Positions 42,901-51,111 of a stretch of DNA of 64,000 nucleotides are shown in pieces. How positions within the stretch are numbered: position 1 is the stretch's first letter; every line of letters begins with the position of its first letter. The position numbers were made by a program, and so were the translations under genes. The DNA comes from JALYNX01 sp035292685 (GTDB lineage Bacteria > Actinomycetota > Acidimicrobiia > Spongiisociales > ZC4RG35). Location of the stretch: assembly GCA_035292685.1 (NCBI GenBank), contig DATDPP010000080.1, positions 1 to 64,000 of the forward strand, in the 5' to 3' direction. Under the pieces are notes generated by a model that saw only the letters and a program-made list of their open reading frames with translations, was not told where the DNA came from and did no database searches.

Positions 42901-44344
42901 GCTCGGCAAACAGGTCGGAGGGATAGCGGCCCGCCAGCATGTCCAGCGTGGCGTCGAACACCGACCGGCTCAACTCGGAGTAAGGGGCGGCCCGTGTCGC
43001 CAGTTCGAACAGGTGGTCGGCAGTGGTGTCGCCGCTGACCACCTCGGCCACGATCTGCTGGGCGAGGACATCGATGGGATTGGCCGGGATTCTCGTGGTC
43101 TCGACGTTGCCTTTGGTCATCTCCTCGGTCAGCACCGTGGCCACGAGGAGGTCGCCCCGGTACTTGGGGAAAACCCGCGCCTTGGAGACCCCGCCCACCT
43201 GGTGACCTGACCTCCCCACACGTTGCAGGCCCGAGGCCACCGAGGTCGGGGCTTCCACCTGGATCACCAGATCCACCGCCCCCATGTCGATGCCCAACTC
43301 GAGTGAGGATGTGGCAACCACTGCCTTCAACTCTCCCCTTTTGAGGGCATCTTCGATCTGAAGGCGGTGCTCTCTCGCCACCGACCCGTGATGCGCCCTG
43401 GCGATCTCCTCGCCGGCCAGGTTGTTGACCTCGGCACAAATCCGCTCCGCCAGCCGCCGTGAGTTGGCGAACACGATGGTGCTGTTGTGGGCCTGTATCG
43501 CTTCGAGCAACTTCGGGTAGACGGCTGGCCAGATCGATCGGGTGGGGGCCCGGGCGGGGTCGAGTGGATCGGGAATCCCCGGCTCCGTCATGTCCTCCAC
43601 CGGCACCACGATCTCGATGTCGAGCTCCCGGTCGTGGGGGACGTCGATGACCGTCACCGGGCGGGGTGTCCAGACCGCACCCTCATTGGTTCCTCCACCA
43701 AGGAAACGGGAGATGGTCTCCAACGGCCTCTGGGTGGCTGAGAGGCCGATCCGCTGCGGGGAGTGGGCAGCGATCTGTTCGAGACGCTCCAGGGAGAGGG
43801 CGAGGTGGGCGCCTCGCTTGGTGCCTGCCATGGCATGGACTTCGTCGACGATCACCCAGCGAACCGGCCCGAGGATGGCACGGGCGGCGGAGGTGAGGAT
43901 GAGGTAGAGCGATTCGGGGGTGGTGATCAGGATGTCAGGCGGCTGGCGCTGCATTCTCCTCCGGTCCTCCATAGGAGTGTCACCGGTGCGGAGAAAGGTC
44001 TCCAGGTCGGGCAGCGGCCCCGACCCGAGCCGCTGCCAGGCATGTCGGATGCCGGCCAGGGGGGCACGCAGGTTGCGCTCGACATCGTGGGCCAGAGCCT
44101 TGAGTGGGGAGATGTAGAGGACCCTGCAGCGCTCGTTGCGTTCAGGCCGTGGCTCGGAGAGCAGGCGGTCGAGGGTCCACAGGAAAGCCGCCAAGGTCTT
44201 CCCCGACCCGGTGGGAGCGTGGATCAGGGTGTGGGCGCCATCGGCGATTGCCGGCCACCCCAGATGTTGGGCCGGCGTTGGCTCGGGGAAGGAAGCCTCA
44301 AACCAGGCGCGGGTCGCCGGGTTGAAGCGGGCGAGTGGGTCCAC
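39974..44344 (-). CDS. lhr: Lhr-type superfamily 2 ATP-dependent helicase, full length
   Basis: 1456 residues. Core helicase: APTGSGKTLAAF (Walker A, Lys49), DEVH box in VDEVHAMAGTKRGAHL, TSSLELGIDMGAVDLV, QRVGRSGHQVGG (motif VI), followed by the winged-helix and Lhr-specific domains, and the long C-terminal part seen in mycobacterial Lhr. It is a 3'-5' ssDNA translocase in mycobacteria, induced by DNA damage there. GTG start at 44344 lies 6 nt after TACCTT. The 3' end overlaps cofH convergently by 4 nt. Confidence 0.93.
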   Translation of the reverse strand: MDPLARFNPATRAWFEASFPEPTPAQHLGWPAIADGAHTLIHAPTGSGKTLAAFLWTLDRLLSEPRPERNERCRVLYISPLKALAHDVERNLRAPLAGIRHAWQRLGSGPLPDLETFLRTGDTPMEDRRRMQRQPPDILITTPESLYLILTSAARAILGPVRWVIVDEVHAMAGTKRGAHLALSLERLEQIAAHSPQRIGLSATQRPLETISRFLGGGTNEGAVWTPRPVTVIDVPHDRELDIEIVVPVEDMTEPGIPDPLDPARAPTRSIWPAVYPKLLEAIQAHNSTIVFANSRRLAERICAEVNNLAGEEIARAHHGSVAREHRLQIEDALKRGELKAVVATSSLELGIDMGAVDLVIQVEAPTSVASGLQRVGRSGHQVGGVSKARVFPKYRGDLLVATVLTEEMTKGNVETTRIPANPIDVLAQQIVAEVVSGDTTADHLFELATRAAPYSELSRSVFDATLDMLAGRYPSDLFAELRPRINWDRVSGELTPRPGSRQIAVTNPGTIPDRGLYRVVLPDGSRVGELDEEMVYESREGDTFLLGSSSWRITEITHDRVQVVPAPADMAARMPFWHGDMQGRSLETGKAVGRFVRETAQLDPDQGEALLAATHHLDSHAASNLVAYLTEEKEATGLLPTDQTIVLERFRDEIGDWRLVMLSPLGARVHAPWAMALRHRFRARYGTDVDVIWSDDGIAFRFPDSDEIPDASDLILDPDDVESLLIEHLGDTALFAARFREAAGRSLLLPRRRPNQRTPLWLQRRRSADLLGVARQFGTFPMILEVYREILQDDFDLPALQSVLSDIRSRRIRVAEVETDGPSPFASSLLFAFVAAYLYEADAPLAERRAAALTLDRDLLRDLLGEGELRDLIDAEVVAAVELELQHLTDGRRANHVDAIHDLLRDLGPLSTMDIEIRSSGLDVASALDALETDRRVVNLVINGEPRWSAAEDISRLRDGLGVPPPPGVAHVFLEPVADPLGDLIGRYGRTHGPFTTGDAASSLGLPNAVTETVLRQLQEAGRVDAGAFRPGGAGREWVDREVLRRLKRRSLAVLRSEIEPVEPAALARFAVAWQGVSPDPPRGQHALNHSVGLLAATPIPASVLERDVLAARVEGAPAGLDRLLLDGSLVWIGMGSSGPGDGKLALFPRDTLHLLWGGPEELPDTPEHTLIMGHLDARGASFFRDIYEGVGGGDPGTALDCLWDLVWAGHVTNDTLEPVRAFANRRRGRSSGRPSISSHFPSHAAGRWSSTGHLLGSAPADTERRTAWAQLILDRHGVVARTTVLSEAFPGGFTALYPIYNHLEETGRIRRGYFVEGLGGSQFALPGAVDRLRQDLKPELVVLAATDPANPYGAILGWPEAEGIRLARDAGAYVLLYGGELIGFLERGRKSLTLLTSEPSHFVGVGQALAVVAARHRRTTLNTVNGGPAQASPLAPALAEWGFATAVKGLTYRG

Positions 44345-44350
44345 ACCGGG

Positions 44351-44356
44351 AAGGTA
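44351..44356 (-). promoter_or_regulatory. -10 hexamer of lhr
   Basis: TACCTT on the minus strand followed by 6 nt and the GTG at 44344; leaderless-type promoter. Confidence 0.45.
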
Positions 44357-44381
44357 TCAGGGCTCAAGGACAATTCCGCCC

Positions 44382-44432
44382 CGTAATTGGGAGCCACAGG
44401 TCCGTATTTGACCCCTCACGGTCCCAATTACG
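44382..44432. terminator. Inverted repeat between the HD-GYP gene and lhr
   Basis: CGTAATTGGGA (44382-44392) and TCCCAATTACG (44422-44432) are perfect 11-bp arms around a 29-nt loop, just after the HD-GYP stop on the minus strand. No T-run follows, so it may be a terminator or simply a hairpin element. Confidence 0.4.
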
Positions 44433-44449
44433 AGTGGCTGACGGCGCGA

Positions 44450-45031
44450 TTAGGCGCTCAACACGAGGGGCAGCCGTTCCACTGCTGCCAGATCGAGGAA
44501 GATCTCGACCACGGCCGGGTCGAACTGGGTGCCGGTGTGCCTGCTGATCTCGTGGACCGCGAAAGAGACGGGGAGGGCGGGCTGATAGGACCGGGTCGAG
44601 GTCATCGCGTCGAAGGCATCGGCTACCAGGACGATCCTGGAAAGGATCGGTATCTCCATCCCGACCATGCCAAACGGATAGCCGTGTCCATCGAAGCGCT
44701 CGTGGTGATAGAGGATCGCCTCAGAAACCTTGGGATCGAGCCGGTGGCGGGTCATGGCAAACCCCAGCTCCGGGTGACGCTGCATCAATTCTCGCTCGTT
44801 CTCGTCGAGGGGCCCGGGCTTGCCCAGAATCCCCGGGTCGAGATGGATCTTGCCCACATCGTGGAGGATGCCGGCCAGGGCCAGGCGGTCGAGGTCGTCA
44901 TCTCCCAGCCCGAGCCCGGCTCCAAGATCCACCGCCAGGTCGGACACTCGGTGCACGTGGCCATGGAGGTCTTCAATGACGTCCTCCATCACCTTGAACA
45001 AGATGTCGTTGGGCAGATCCCTGACCATCAT
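44450..45031 (-). CDS. HD-GYP domain phosphohydrolase, stand-alone
   Basis: 193 residues, only the HD-GYP domain: HVHRVSDLAVDLG, the HD pair in GILHDVGKIH (57-58), RHPELGFAM and HHERFDGHGYP (109-119), all metal- and substrate-binding residues present. Members degrade cyclic di-GMP to GMP or pGpG. There is no sensor or receiver domain, which is short for the family, so input must come from another protein. I see no promoter of the TANNNT-N6 kind for it. Confidence 0.87.
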   Translation of the reverse strand: MMVRDLPNDILFKVMEDVIEDLHGHVHRVSDLAVDLGAGLGLGDDDLDRLALAGILHDVGKIHLDPGILGKPGPLDENERELMQRHPELGFAMTRHRLDPKVSEAILYHHERFDGHGYPFGMVGMEIPILSRIVLVADAFDAMTSTRSYQPALPVSFAVHEISRHTGTQFDPAVVEIFLDLAAVERLPLVLSA

Positions 45032-45142
45032 TCACCAATCCCGCATCGTTCGTTCACCACAAGCGAAGTCTGCCGTTATCCGGGCACAGGGCTATGGGTC
45101 GACGGGACTAATCCTTTTGTGTAGGGCGCTGGACCCATACGG

Positions 45143-45934
45143 TCAGAGGAGGCCGTGATCGGCGGCGGCCTCGGCGAATGCGGCCGCTTTCAGCTGGTCG
45201 ACCCGATTGCGGGCTACGTTGTCGACCTTGACGCCCGACCCGACGATGACCGAGTCGGCGTGCTCGATGAGCCGGGAGAGGTTGTCGACACTTGCCCCGG
45301 ACCCAATGACCACCCGGGTGCCGGTTGGAACCGCCGAGCGGACTGCCCGGACAACATCGATCTCCGGGCTCTCGCCGGTTCCGGAGCCGGAAACGATCAC
45401 CGCATCTGCGAGACCGCGTTCCACTGTGTCAAGAGCTGCCTGACGGGGGTCGAGCCCCGGGGGAGGTGTGGCATGTTTGACCATGACGTCAGCCCAAATC
45501 TCCACTTCGGGGGCCAGGAAGCCCCGACGACGGAGAAGGTCAGCCGCCCTGCCTGTGATCGGTCCCTGGTCGGTGTACATGACGCCGGTCAGGACGTTGA
45601 CCCTGATGAACCTGGCCCCGGTGGCCGCCGCGATCCCCAGGGCAGACATGGCGTCGTTACGGAGGACATTGACCCCGACCGGAAGGCCGCTCGCCTCGCT
45701 GACCACCTCGACCGCTCTCGTCATGGCCGCCACGGTCTCCGCCGGGACCCGATCTCGATGGAACGGGGCGTCACCGAAGTTCTCCACCAGCAACGCGGGG
45801 AAGCCGGCACTCTGCAGAGCAATGGCATCGGAGCCCGCCGTATCCAAGACCTGGTCTATCGACCCTTGGAAGCGGGGGGACCCGGGAAGCGGGAGCAGAT
45901 GGATCATCCCCACCAAGTGGGGAAGCCCACTCAC
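45143..45934 (-). CDS. BtpA/SgcQ-family protein
   Basis: 263 residues of a TIM-barrel family: LVGMIHLLPLPGSPRFQG, ALLVENFGDAPF, GVNVLRNDAMSALGIAAATGARFIRVNVLTG, and VIGSGASVDNL at the phosphate site. BtpA is named for photosystem I assembly in cyanobacteria, but non-photosynthetic members like this one have unknown roles; a phosphate-ligand aldolase or nucleosidase-like activity is a guess. GTG start overlaps the TIGR03084 stop by 4 nt. Confidence 0.82.
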   Translation of the reverse strand: MSGLPHLVGMIHLLPLPGSPRFQGSIDQVLDTAGSDAIALQSAGFPALLVENFGDAPFHRDRVPAETVAAMTRAVEVVSEASGLPVGVNVLRNDAMSALGIAAATGARFIRVNVLTGVMYTDQGPITGRAADLLRRRGFLAPEVEIWADVMVKHATPPPGLDPRQAALDTVERGLADAVIVSGSGTGESPEIDVVRAVRSAVPTGTRVVIGSGASVDNLSRLIEHADSVIVGSGVKVDNVARNRVDQLKAAAFAEAAADHGLL

Positions 45935-46662
45935 AGATAGGCCTTGGCTACCTGGAGGGCTTTTCTGGCGTATTCGCCTTCGTGCTTGAGCTGGGTGGTA
46001 GCCGGCTTGGCTCTTCTCACCGCGACCCGGGCCCATTCCGAGGCGGAGCCCTTGATCACCTGGTTCGTATCGGCGGGGCCGTAGACCCACTTGGCGTAGC
46101 CGGGCCCGATCACCTCCACCCGAACCGGCTCGTAATCCTCACCGGCTTCCTTGAAAGCGTGGGGAAGGGTCTTCCATCCCAGCCAACAGACATGGCGGAT
46201 GCGGGAGGTGTCCTCGACTTCGAGACCGAGAGTGGCATAGATATCGAGACCGTGAGCCCAGGTCTCCATGAGACGGTACGTCGCAAACGTGCGTGCGCTC
46301 ATGTCCCCGTCGATCCATTCGATCCTCGACTCGGCACCCATGTGGGAGAGGGGCTCGACCACCTTGGCCCGGCCCCCCCGCCACCATTCGATGACGTCCT
46401 GAGGCCTCATTCCCCGCCCCTTCTTGATCGCCTCCTTGCGCAGGGCGTCGAGGTCTGTGGCGTTGCGCCACCTCTTGATCATGGTGCCCCCGGCGATGGT
46501 GTCGGCTGCCAGCTCCTCGAAGTCAGCGAGGTGGGCAATCGTGTCGCGCACGGTCCATGGCTTCGAGGGGGTGACCATGTCCCAGATCTTGATCGGGATC
46601 CTCTGCAGGGACTGATCCAGGAACTGCTGCTCGGCTACCAGGTCGGAAAGGATGTCGCGCAC
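45931..46662 (-). CDS. TIGR03084-family metal-binding protein (DinB/MDMPI-like)
   Basis: 243 residues: four-helix DinB-type domain with HLADFEELA (metal His) and ETWAHGLDIYATLG (second His pair), then an SCP2-like C-terminal part. Related proteins use mycothiol as cofactor (maleylpyruvate isomerase). The substrate is unknown. GTG start at 46662 follows TACCAT by 6 nt. Forms an operon with the BtpA-like gene. Confidence 0.83.
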   Translation of the reverse strand: MRDILSDLVAEQQFLDQSLQRIPIKIWDMVTPSKPWTVRDTIAHLADFEELAADTIAGGTMIKRWRNATDLDALRKEAIKKGRGMRPQDVIEWWRGGRAKVVEPLSHMGAESRIEWIDGDMSARTFATYRLMETWAHGLDIYATLGLEVEDTSRIRHVCWLGWKTLPHAFKEAGEDYEPVRVEVIGPGYAKWVYGPADTNQVIKGSASEWARVAVRRAKPATTQLKHEGEYARKALQVAKAYL

Positions 46663-46668
46663 ATTCCA

Positions 46669-46674
46669 ATGGTA
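46669..46674 (-). promoter_or_regulatory. -10 hexamer of the TIGR03084 gene
   Basis: TACCAT on the minus strand followed by 6 nt and the GTG at 46662; leaderless-type promoter. Confidence 0.45.
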
Positions 46675-46712
46675 GTAGCCCCCCGCAAGCTATTCCCAGG
46701 TGAAACAACCTC

Positions 46713-47795
46713 TCACCAGGGTCTTTCTGCCTGCTCCTCAGTCATCGGTTCCGGCAGCTCAAAGGTCTCCGGGATGGCAACCAGGTCGTTGACATGATCG
46801 ATCAGCTGGCGGAGACGGCCGAATTGGCGGCGATCGAACACGAAAGAGATTCGATCGGTTTCCAGGGCATCGAAATCGCTGATCTCCGGCGCCGTGGGCT
46901 CGGATCGCTCGATCCTTCCTTCGACGACAATGTCGGCGAACTCACGGTTGAGCTCCTCGAGCTCGTCGTCATCCGGGCCGCGGACGAGTCGGAGGACCAG
47001 CCTTCCTCCGGCATAGCGCTGTGAGTGGTAGTTGGCGTAGAAATGCCATATGTGGTCGCAGGCCTCGACCGGGTCGGTGGTGTGGTGGAACAGGGCGAGG
47101 TCGGGTTCCGAGATCAGCCCTCGTCTCAATTGATGCTCCTTGATGAAATCGATCATCGGATCCCAATAGTTGGCGCCAGGCACCTCGAGCAGAACGATGG
47201 GATGCATGTCGCTCTTACCGGTTTGAATGAGGGTGAGGAGCTCGAATCCCTCGTCCAGGGTTCCCCAGCCACCAGGCAGGATGGCGAAGGCATGCGATTC
47301 CTTGACGAAGGCCAGCTTCCGCGTGAAGAAGTACTTGAAGTTGACGGTCCGGTCCGGATCCAGAAACCGGTTGGCTATCGCCTCGAACGGCAAGCGGATG
47401 TTGACCCCGTATGAGCGCTCGATGCCGGCACCCCGAGCGCCTGCCTCCATTATCCCGGGGCCGGCGCCGGTGATGACACCCCATCCCTTGGTCACGATCA
47501 GGGCGGCGAACTCCTCGGCCAGGAGGTAGTTGGGATCGGTTTCGGTGAGTCGGGCGGAACCGTAGATCGTGACCTTTGGCTCGCGATGCCGGGAAAAGAC
47601 GAGATTGGAGTAGCGCATCTCCTTCAGGGCGGTGTTCATCAGCCGGAGGTCGGCCCGGCTGGCTCCGTCGCGGTGCAGCTTGAGAGCCGTCGTGACCAGC
47701 TCTGCGATCAGTTCCTGGTTCTCGTGGTTCGAGGTCGCTGCAATCAGCGCTCGCACCTTTGCGTCGAGTTCTGCGTTTCCCAGGTCGTAGGCCAT
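46713..47795 (-). CDS. LOG-family (TIGR00730-like) Rossmann-fold protein
   Basis: 360 residues. GAGPGIMEAGARGA and PGGWGTLDEGFELLTLIQ are the nucleotide-binding and active-site motifs of the LOG/lysine decarboxylase-like family, many of which hydrolyse nucleoside monophosphates to base and ribose phosphate. It is longer than typical LOG proteins (about 200), with an N-terminal helical region and a C-terminal tail of about 80 residues. ATG at 47795, TATCGT 6 nt upstream. Confidence 0.83.
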   Translation of the reverse strand: MAYDLGNAELDAKVRALIAATSNHENQELIAELVTTALKLHRDGASRADLRLMNTALKEMRYSNLVFSRHREPKVTIYGSARLTETDPNYLLAEEFAALIVTKGWGVITGAGPGIMEAGARGAGIERSYGVNIRLPFEAIANRFLDPDRTVNFKYFFTRKLAFVKESHAFAILPGGWGTLDEGFELLTLIQTGKSDMHPIVLLEVPGANYWDPMIDFIKEHQLRRGLISEPDLALFHHTTDPVEACDHIWHFYANYHSQRYAGGRLVLRLVRGPDDDELEELNREFADIVVEGRIERSEPTAPEISDFDALETDRISFVFDRRQFGRLRQLIDHVNDLVAIPETFELPEPMTEEQAERPW

Positions 47796-47801
47796 GGAGC
47801 G

Positions 47802-47807
47802 ACGATA
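47802..47807 (-). promoter_or_regulatory. -10 hexamer of the LOG-family gene
   Basis: TATCGT on the minus strand followed by 6 nt and the ATG at 47795; leaderless-type promoter. Confidence 0.45.
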
Positions 47808-47837
47808 TACCGCCTCGCGACAGAGTGGCCCCCCTCC

Positions 47838-47884
47838 CCGCCTTCGGCGGCACTCCCCCCACTCACTTCGTTCGCTGGGGGGAG
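47838..47884 (-). terminator. Two stem-loops after the CobS-like ATPase gene
   Basis: CCGCC-TTC-GGCGG (47838-47850) and CTCCCCCCA / TGGGGGGAG (47853-47861 and 47876-47884, perfect 9 bp). They sit just after the stop of the ATPase gene on the minus strand and likely end that transcript, although no T-run follows. Confidence 0.5.
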
Positions 47885-47889
47885 AGAGG

Positions 47890-48879
47890 TCAGAAGGGAC
47901 TGACCGTGGGGCCCTTTCTGACCACAGCATTCCACACCGTCTCGTAGTGATCCCGGTCGAAAAGGTCGACGTGGGGCAGGACGTACTCTTCCCACGTCCT
48001 GCGCAACGGGTCGGGTCCGTTCTGATACACGATGAGACCGGTGGGGATCCGGTCGAGGATCGAGCGGAGGGACAGAGGCGTCTCGACCCGAATCCCGGTG
48101 TCTTGGGCCTCGAAAGAGGTATTCACCTCCACCGCCAGCCTGGCGATCGCCTCCACATACTCCGGCTTCAGGTCGGGGTAACGCCGGGTCAACATTGCCT
48201 CGACCTGCTCATTACCGGGGAAGCTCTTCTCCCAGATCACCCAGCGGTCGGCGAAGGCCTTGTTCAGAGTCTGGGTGCCGGCATAGTCACGGAGGTCGGT
48301 GGGGTTCATGGTGCCGAAGATGCGAACATCTTCACGAAGGGCGACCGTCTCGCCGTGGGGTAGATCGAGGGCGGCGTAACGATCCAGGAGGCCGTGGAGG
48401 GCGAACAGGGTCTCGGCGCCCGCAGCGTTCAATTCGGACAGGTTGAGCAGAGACGGCCCTCGCAGGGCGCGGGTGATGTCCCCGTCCTCCCAACGGCTCT
48501 CGGTGCCACCCTTACCGTCGCCGTGAAGCCGGGTGGATCCGATCAGGGTCACGTCGCGGACCTCTCCAGTGAGAGGAATCCGGAAATAGGGGAGTCCCAT
48601 GGCCGCAGCGAATTGCTCGATGTCGTGATCCTTGCCGGTCCCCATGTGGCCGCGAACCGCAACATGCAGAGGGACCAGGCCAGGGACGCCGGATCGTCTC
48701 GCTTGTTCGATCTGAGCGAACCGGTAGAGCATCCCCAGATCGACGTAGTAGGGATCGGGCTCGGGGATCTTCCGCACCCGGAGCTCCCGGTCTTCGAGAC
48801 CCTTCGGTATATCGAGTCTGGCAAGCTCGATGGTCGGGCTCTCTCCGCTTGGATCATGGAAGGTGGCGATCTCAGGCAA
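47890..48879 (-). CDS. CobS-like AAA+ ATPase with degenerate Walker motifs
   Basis: About 329 residues. The layout follows CobS/MoxR: VRGHMGTGKDHDIEQFAAAMGLPYFRI, sensor 1 FGTMNPTD, GTQTLNKAFADRWVI. But Walker A ends GKD instead of GK(S/T), and the Walker B position reads LLNLSELN instead of hhhhDE; I checked both at codon level (AAG GAT; CTG TCC GAA). ATP hydrolysis may therefore be lost or altered. The TTG at 48879, with GGAGAG upstream, is the likely start; it overlaps the end of the VWA gene, so the two are coupled. Together they resemble the CobS/CobT metal chelatase pair. Confidence 0.82.
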   Translation of the reverse strand: MPEIATFHDPSGESPTIELARLDIPKGLEDRELRVRKIPEPDPYYVDLGMLYRFAQIEQARRSGVPGLVPLHVAVRGHMGTGKDHDIEQFAAAMGLPYFRIPLTGEVRDVTLIGSTRLHGDGKGGTESRWEDGDITRALRGPSLLNLSELNAAGAETLFALHGLLDRYAALDLPHGETVALREDVRIFGTMNPTDLRDYAGTQTLNKAFADRWVIWEKSFPGNEQVEAMLTRRYPDLKPEYVEAIARLAVEVNTSFEAQDTGIRVETPLSLRSILDRIPTGLIVYQNGPDPLRRTWEEYVLPHVDLFDRDHYETVWNAVVRKGPTVSPF

Positions 48880-50962
48880 TGGATCTCTCCACTTTGGTTC
48901 GGTAATCGGTGGGGCGAAGCCACCACGTGTCCATGCCCCACAAGGCGAGACTGCGACGCAGAGCACTCCGGGTGCCATCGATCATGGCTTGGGCCAGACC
49001 CTCGGGTTGCTCCACCACCTCATGGCGGCGGTAGGCAAGGTCGACGGTGTGGTCTCCGATTCCCAGGCCGATGACGGTGGTGCCCCCGCTTTCCACGGCT
49101 GCCACCGATCTGGCGAGGGCCTCAACGGATCCCCGCGTCATCCCGTCGGCCAGGACCATGAGCACCCTGACTTCGGCCCCGAGACGGGCCATTCGCTCCG
49201 CGGCATGGATGACGTTGAACTCGTCGACGTTGGCCGCCTTCTCGAAGAGGGATACAGGCGGAGAAGTCCTTGGATCGCGACGGGCGAGGGTGGCCGCGGC
49301 CCTCGGCTCGGCGGCCGTGTAGAAGAGCCCGGCCAGGGACGGCTCAGCCTCACGCCACCTGCGCTCGAACGGCTTGACCAGGTAGTGATTGACCGTTGAC
49401 GTGAGCCGGTCGGCGGCAGTGCCGTGGGTCTGTTTGAGCCCGGCGGCCGACGATGACCGTTTGTGCCGGTAGCTGTGCTCGGTGTCCTCCGGCCCGGCGG
49501 CGAAGCCGCGATTGAACAATGCCACCTCGAAGTCGATCTGCAGTTCCTCGCACAAATGGGCCATGGTCCACGCCCCGAGCAGGGCGGCCGGCATTGCCCA
49601 GGAAGAGGCGCTGCCCGGGTTCCTTCTCGGGCTCAACATCGAGGCTGAGGCGTCGACCAAAAGAGAGACTGCGTACTCACGTCTGGTTCTCACCGCCCGT
49701 CGCTCGTAGAGCCGCTGGTAGAGGCCGGCGCCGATGAAGAGCGCAGCGTGCGGGGAGACATCACCCTGGTCATATCCGGACCTGAGGCCACGGCGTTGGT
49801 TGGCCGTGAACAAGGGAAACAGCTCGCCCGAGACCCGGCGCTGGGCGACATCCCATCGCCGCGAGGCCGCCCGCAACGAGGTCAAACCCTCCTCGGAGAA
49901 ACGGGCGAAACTCGCCGGTATCGCCGTCACCACCACCTTGCCCCCTTGCCCCGTGGGGAGGAAGACGTCGGGTGCCTGGCTGACCCGGAGCAGCTGATCG
50001 GTCGAATCCTCACCGGCGATGTCCGAGGCACCCCGGCGATCGGAAAGCCCGGAGCGAGCCTCTGCCGAGCGTCTGGTGTCCTGATAGGAGTCGGCATCGG
50101 TCAGGATCGGCGAGGTCATCCGGACGGCATCCACGCCATCGCGGGCTTTCTCGGCTTCGGCCTCGGCCGCGATCTGGCGCTTGGCGTGGGTGTCATTTGC
50201 CTGGGCCTCGGTGATCAGCCCATTGGCCCGGGCGATGGCTTCCAACTCGAGTGCGAGTTGGGCGACCTCCCATGGGCCGCCGGCATCTGCGGCCATCTCG
50301 CATTGTTGAGACCCGTCGTCGAGTGCCATGGCGGCGTTGGCCTCGAACCTCTTCTCGAGCAGGTCACGCTCTACATAACCGCCGGTGAGGAGGAAGCAAC
50401 CGAGGACGAATTGGCTGAGCGCGCCGGACCGAGCAATTGCTTGCGCCAGCGATGACATATAGAGATCGGCGAGGACCGAGCGGGCGCCGGGGTACACGGA
50501 AAGACCCTGTCGCTCTTGGCGGGCGTCCTCGAGGGAGAAGAACAGGACCTCGGCGACGGGGCGGTTGGTCCGTTCCAAGGCGGTCAGCAAGTCCACGGGG
50601 CCGTCCGGTGGGTTCTCGATGTCGACCGGCCAGCTCTCCGGCACCTCTCTGGACTCATCCAGATTGGTGGTGACCAGGTGCATGACTTCGTGAAGTGCGG
50701 AAGCCAGTGCCACTTCGTCGGGGGTGACCGGGGCGTTGCGGGTGTAGGCGGCTTGGAAGATCCGGGGGTCACAAACCACCTCGTCGTCCGACGCCGCAGC
50801 TTCGGCTCCGAGCCGCACCCGAAGGTTGGGGTTCTTGGCAAGGCTTCGGGCGAACCTGGTCACGGCCGGAGCCACCCTCTGATAACGGCTCACCACAGCC
50901 TCGATCGCCCGTTCTTCGGGGCCGATCAGGTCGGTGAGAAAGGTCTGTTGGCGTCCACGCAT
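48872..50962 (-). CDS. CobT-like von Willebrand factor A protein with an HExxH motif
   Basis: 696 residues. The N-terminal region carries ALHEVMHLVTTN (HExxH, residues about 88-95) and FSLEDARQER, similar to the helical part of CobT/NorD-like proteins; a Glu/Ala-rich middle; then a VWA domain with an intact MIDAS site (LLVDASASM) and LADGMTRGS, VIGLGIGDHTVD. No signal peptide. MoxR/CobS ATPases with VWA partners insert metals or remodel enzymes; the client here is unknown. Next gene on the strand is the degenerate ATPase, overlapping by 8 nt. Confidence 0.8.
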   Translation of the reverse strand: MRGRQQTFLTDLIGPEERAIEAVVSRYQRVAPAVTRFARSLAKNPNLRVRLGAEAAASDDEVVCDPRIFQAAYTRNAPVTPDEVALASALHEVMHLVTTNLDESREVPESWPVDIENPPDGPVDLLTALERTNRPVAEVLFFSLEDARQERQGLSVYPGARSVLADLYMSSLAQAIARSGALSQFVLGCFLLTGGYVERDLLEKRFEANAAMALDDGSQQCEMAADAGGPWEVAQLALELEAIARANGLITEAQANDTHAKRQIAAEAEAEKARDGVDAVRMTSPILTDADSYQDTRRSAEARSGLSDRRGASDIAGEDSTDQLLRVSQAPDVFLPTGQGGKVVVTAIPASFARFSEEGLTSLRAASRRWDVAQRRVSGELFPLFTANQRRGLRSGYDQGDVSPHAALFIGAGLYQRLYERRAVRTRREYAVSLLVDASASMLSPRRNPGSASSWAMPAALLGAWTMAHLCEELQIDFEVALFNRGFAAGPEDTEHSYRHKRSSSAAGLKQTHGTAADRLTSTVNHYLVKPFERRWREAEPSLAGLFYTAAEPRAAATLARRDPRTSPPVSLFEKAANVDEFNVIHAAERMARLGAEVRVLMVLADGMTRGSVEALARSVAAVESGGTTVIGLGIGDHTVDLAYRRHEVVEQPEGLAQAMIDGTRSALRRSLALWGMDTWWLRPTDYRTKVERSIA

Positions 50963-50982
50963 AGCGGGTCATTGTCTCACGA

Positions 50983-51015
50983 GTGTCAAACCAGCCGTTC
51001 CGGCTGGTTTGACAC
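50983..51015. promoter_or_regulatory. Perfect 14-bp-arm palindrome between divergent genes
   Basis: GTGTCAAACCAGCC, loop GTTCC, GGCTGGTTTGACAC. It lies 20 bp upstream of the VWA gene and about 100 bp upstream of the M16 peptidase gene. No T-run follows either arm, so an operator or structured RNA element is as likely as a terminator. Between it and the peptidase gene is a run of GGC-rich words with 7-bp spacing (51062-51090). Confidence 0.5.
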
Positions 51016-51099
51016 GCCTTAGGCCATAAGCCTCAGGCCCAGGGCCAGAGCCACGACCACTTCTGGCTTGTGGCTTGTGGCCTACGGCCTGTTGCCCAA

Positions 51100-51105
51100 T
51101 ACACT
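51100..51105 (+). promoter_or_regulatory. -10 hexamer of the M16 peptidase gene
   Basis: TACACT followed by 6 nt and the GTG at 51112; leaderless-type promoter. Confidence 0.5.
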
Positions 51106-51111
51106 CCCGGC

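Noticed and set aside
41291..43210. 639-residue plus-strand open frame inside lhr
   Set aside because: Shadow of the Lhr helicase gene, which has all helicase motifs on the minus strand.
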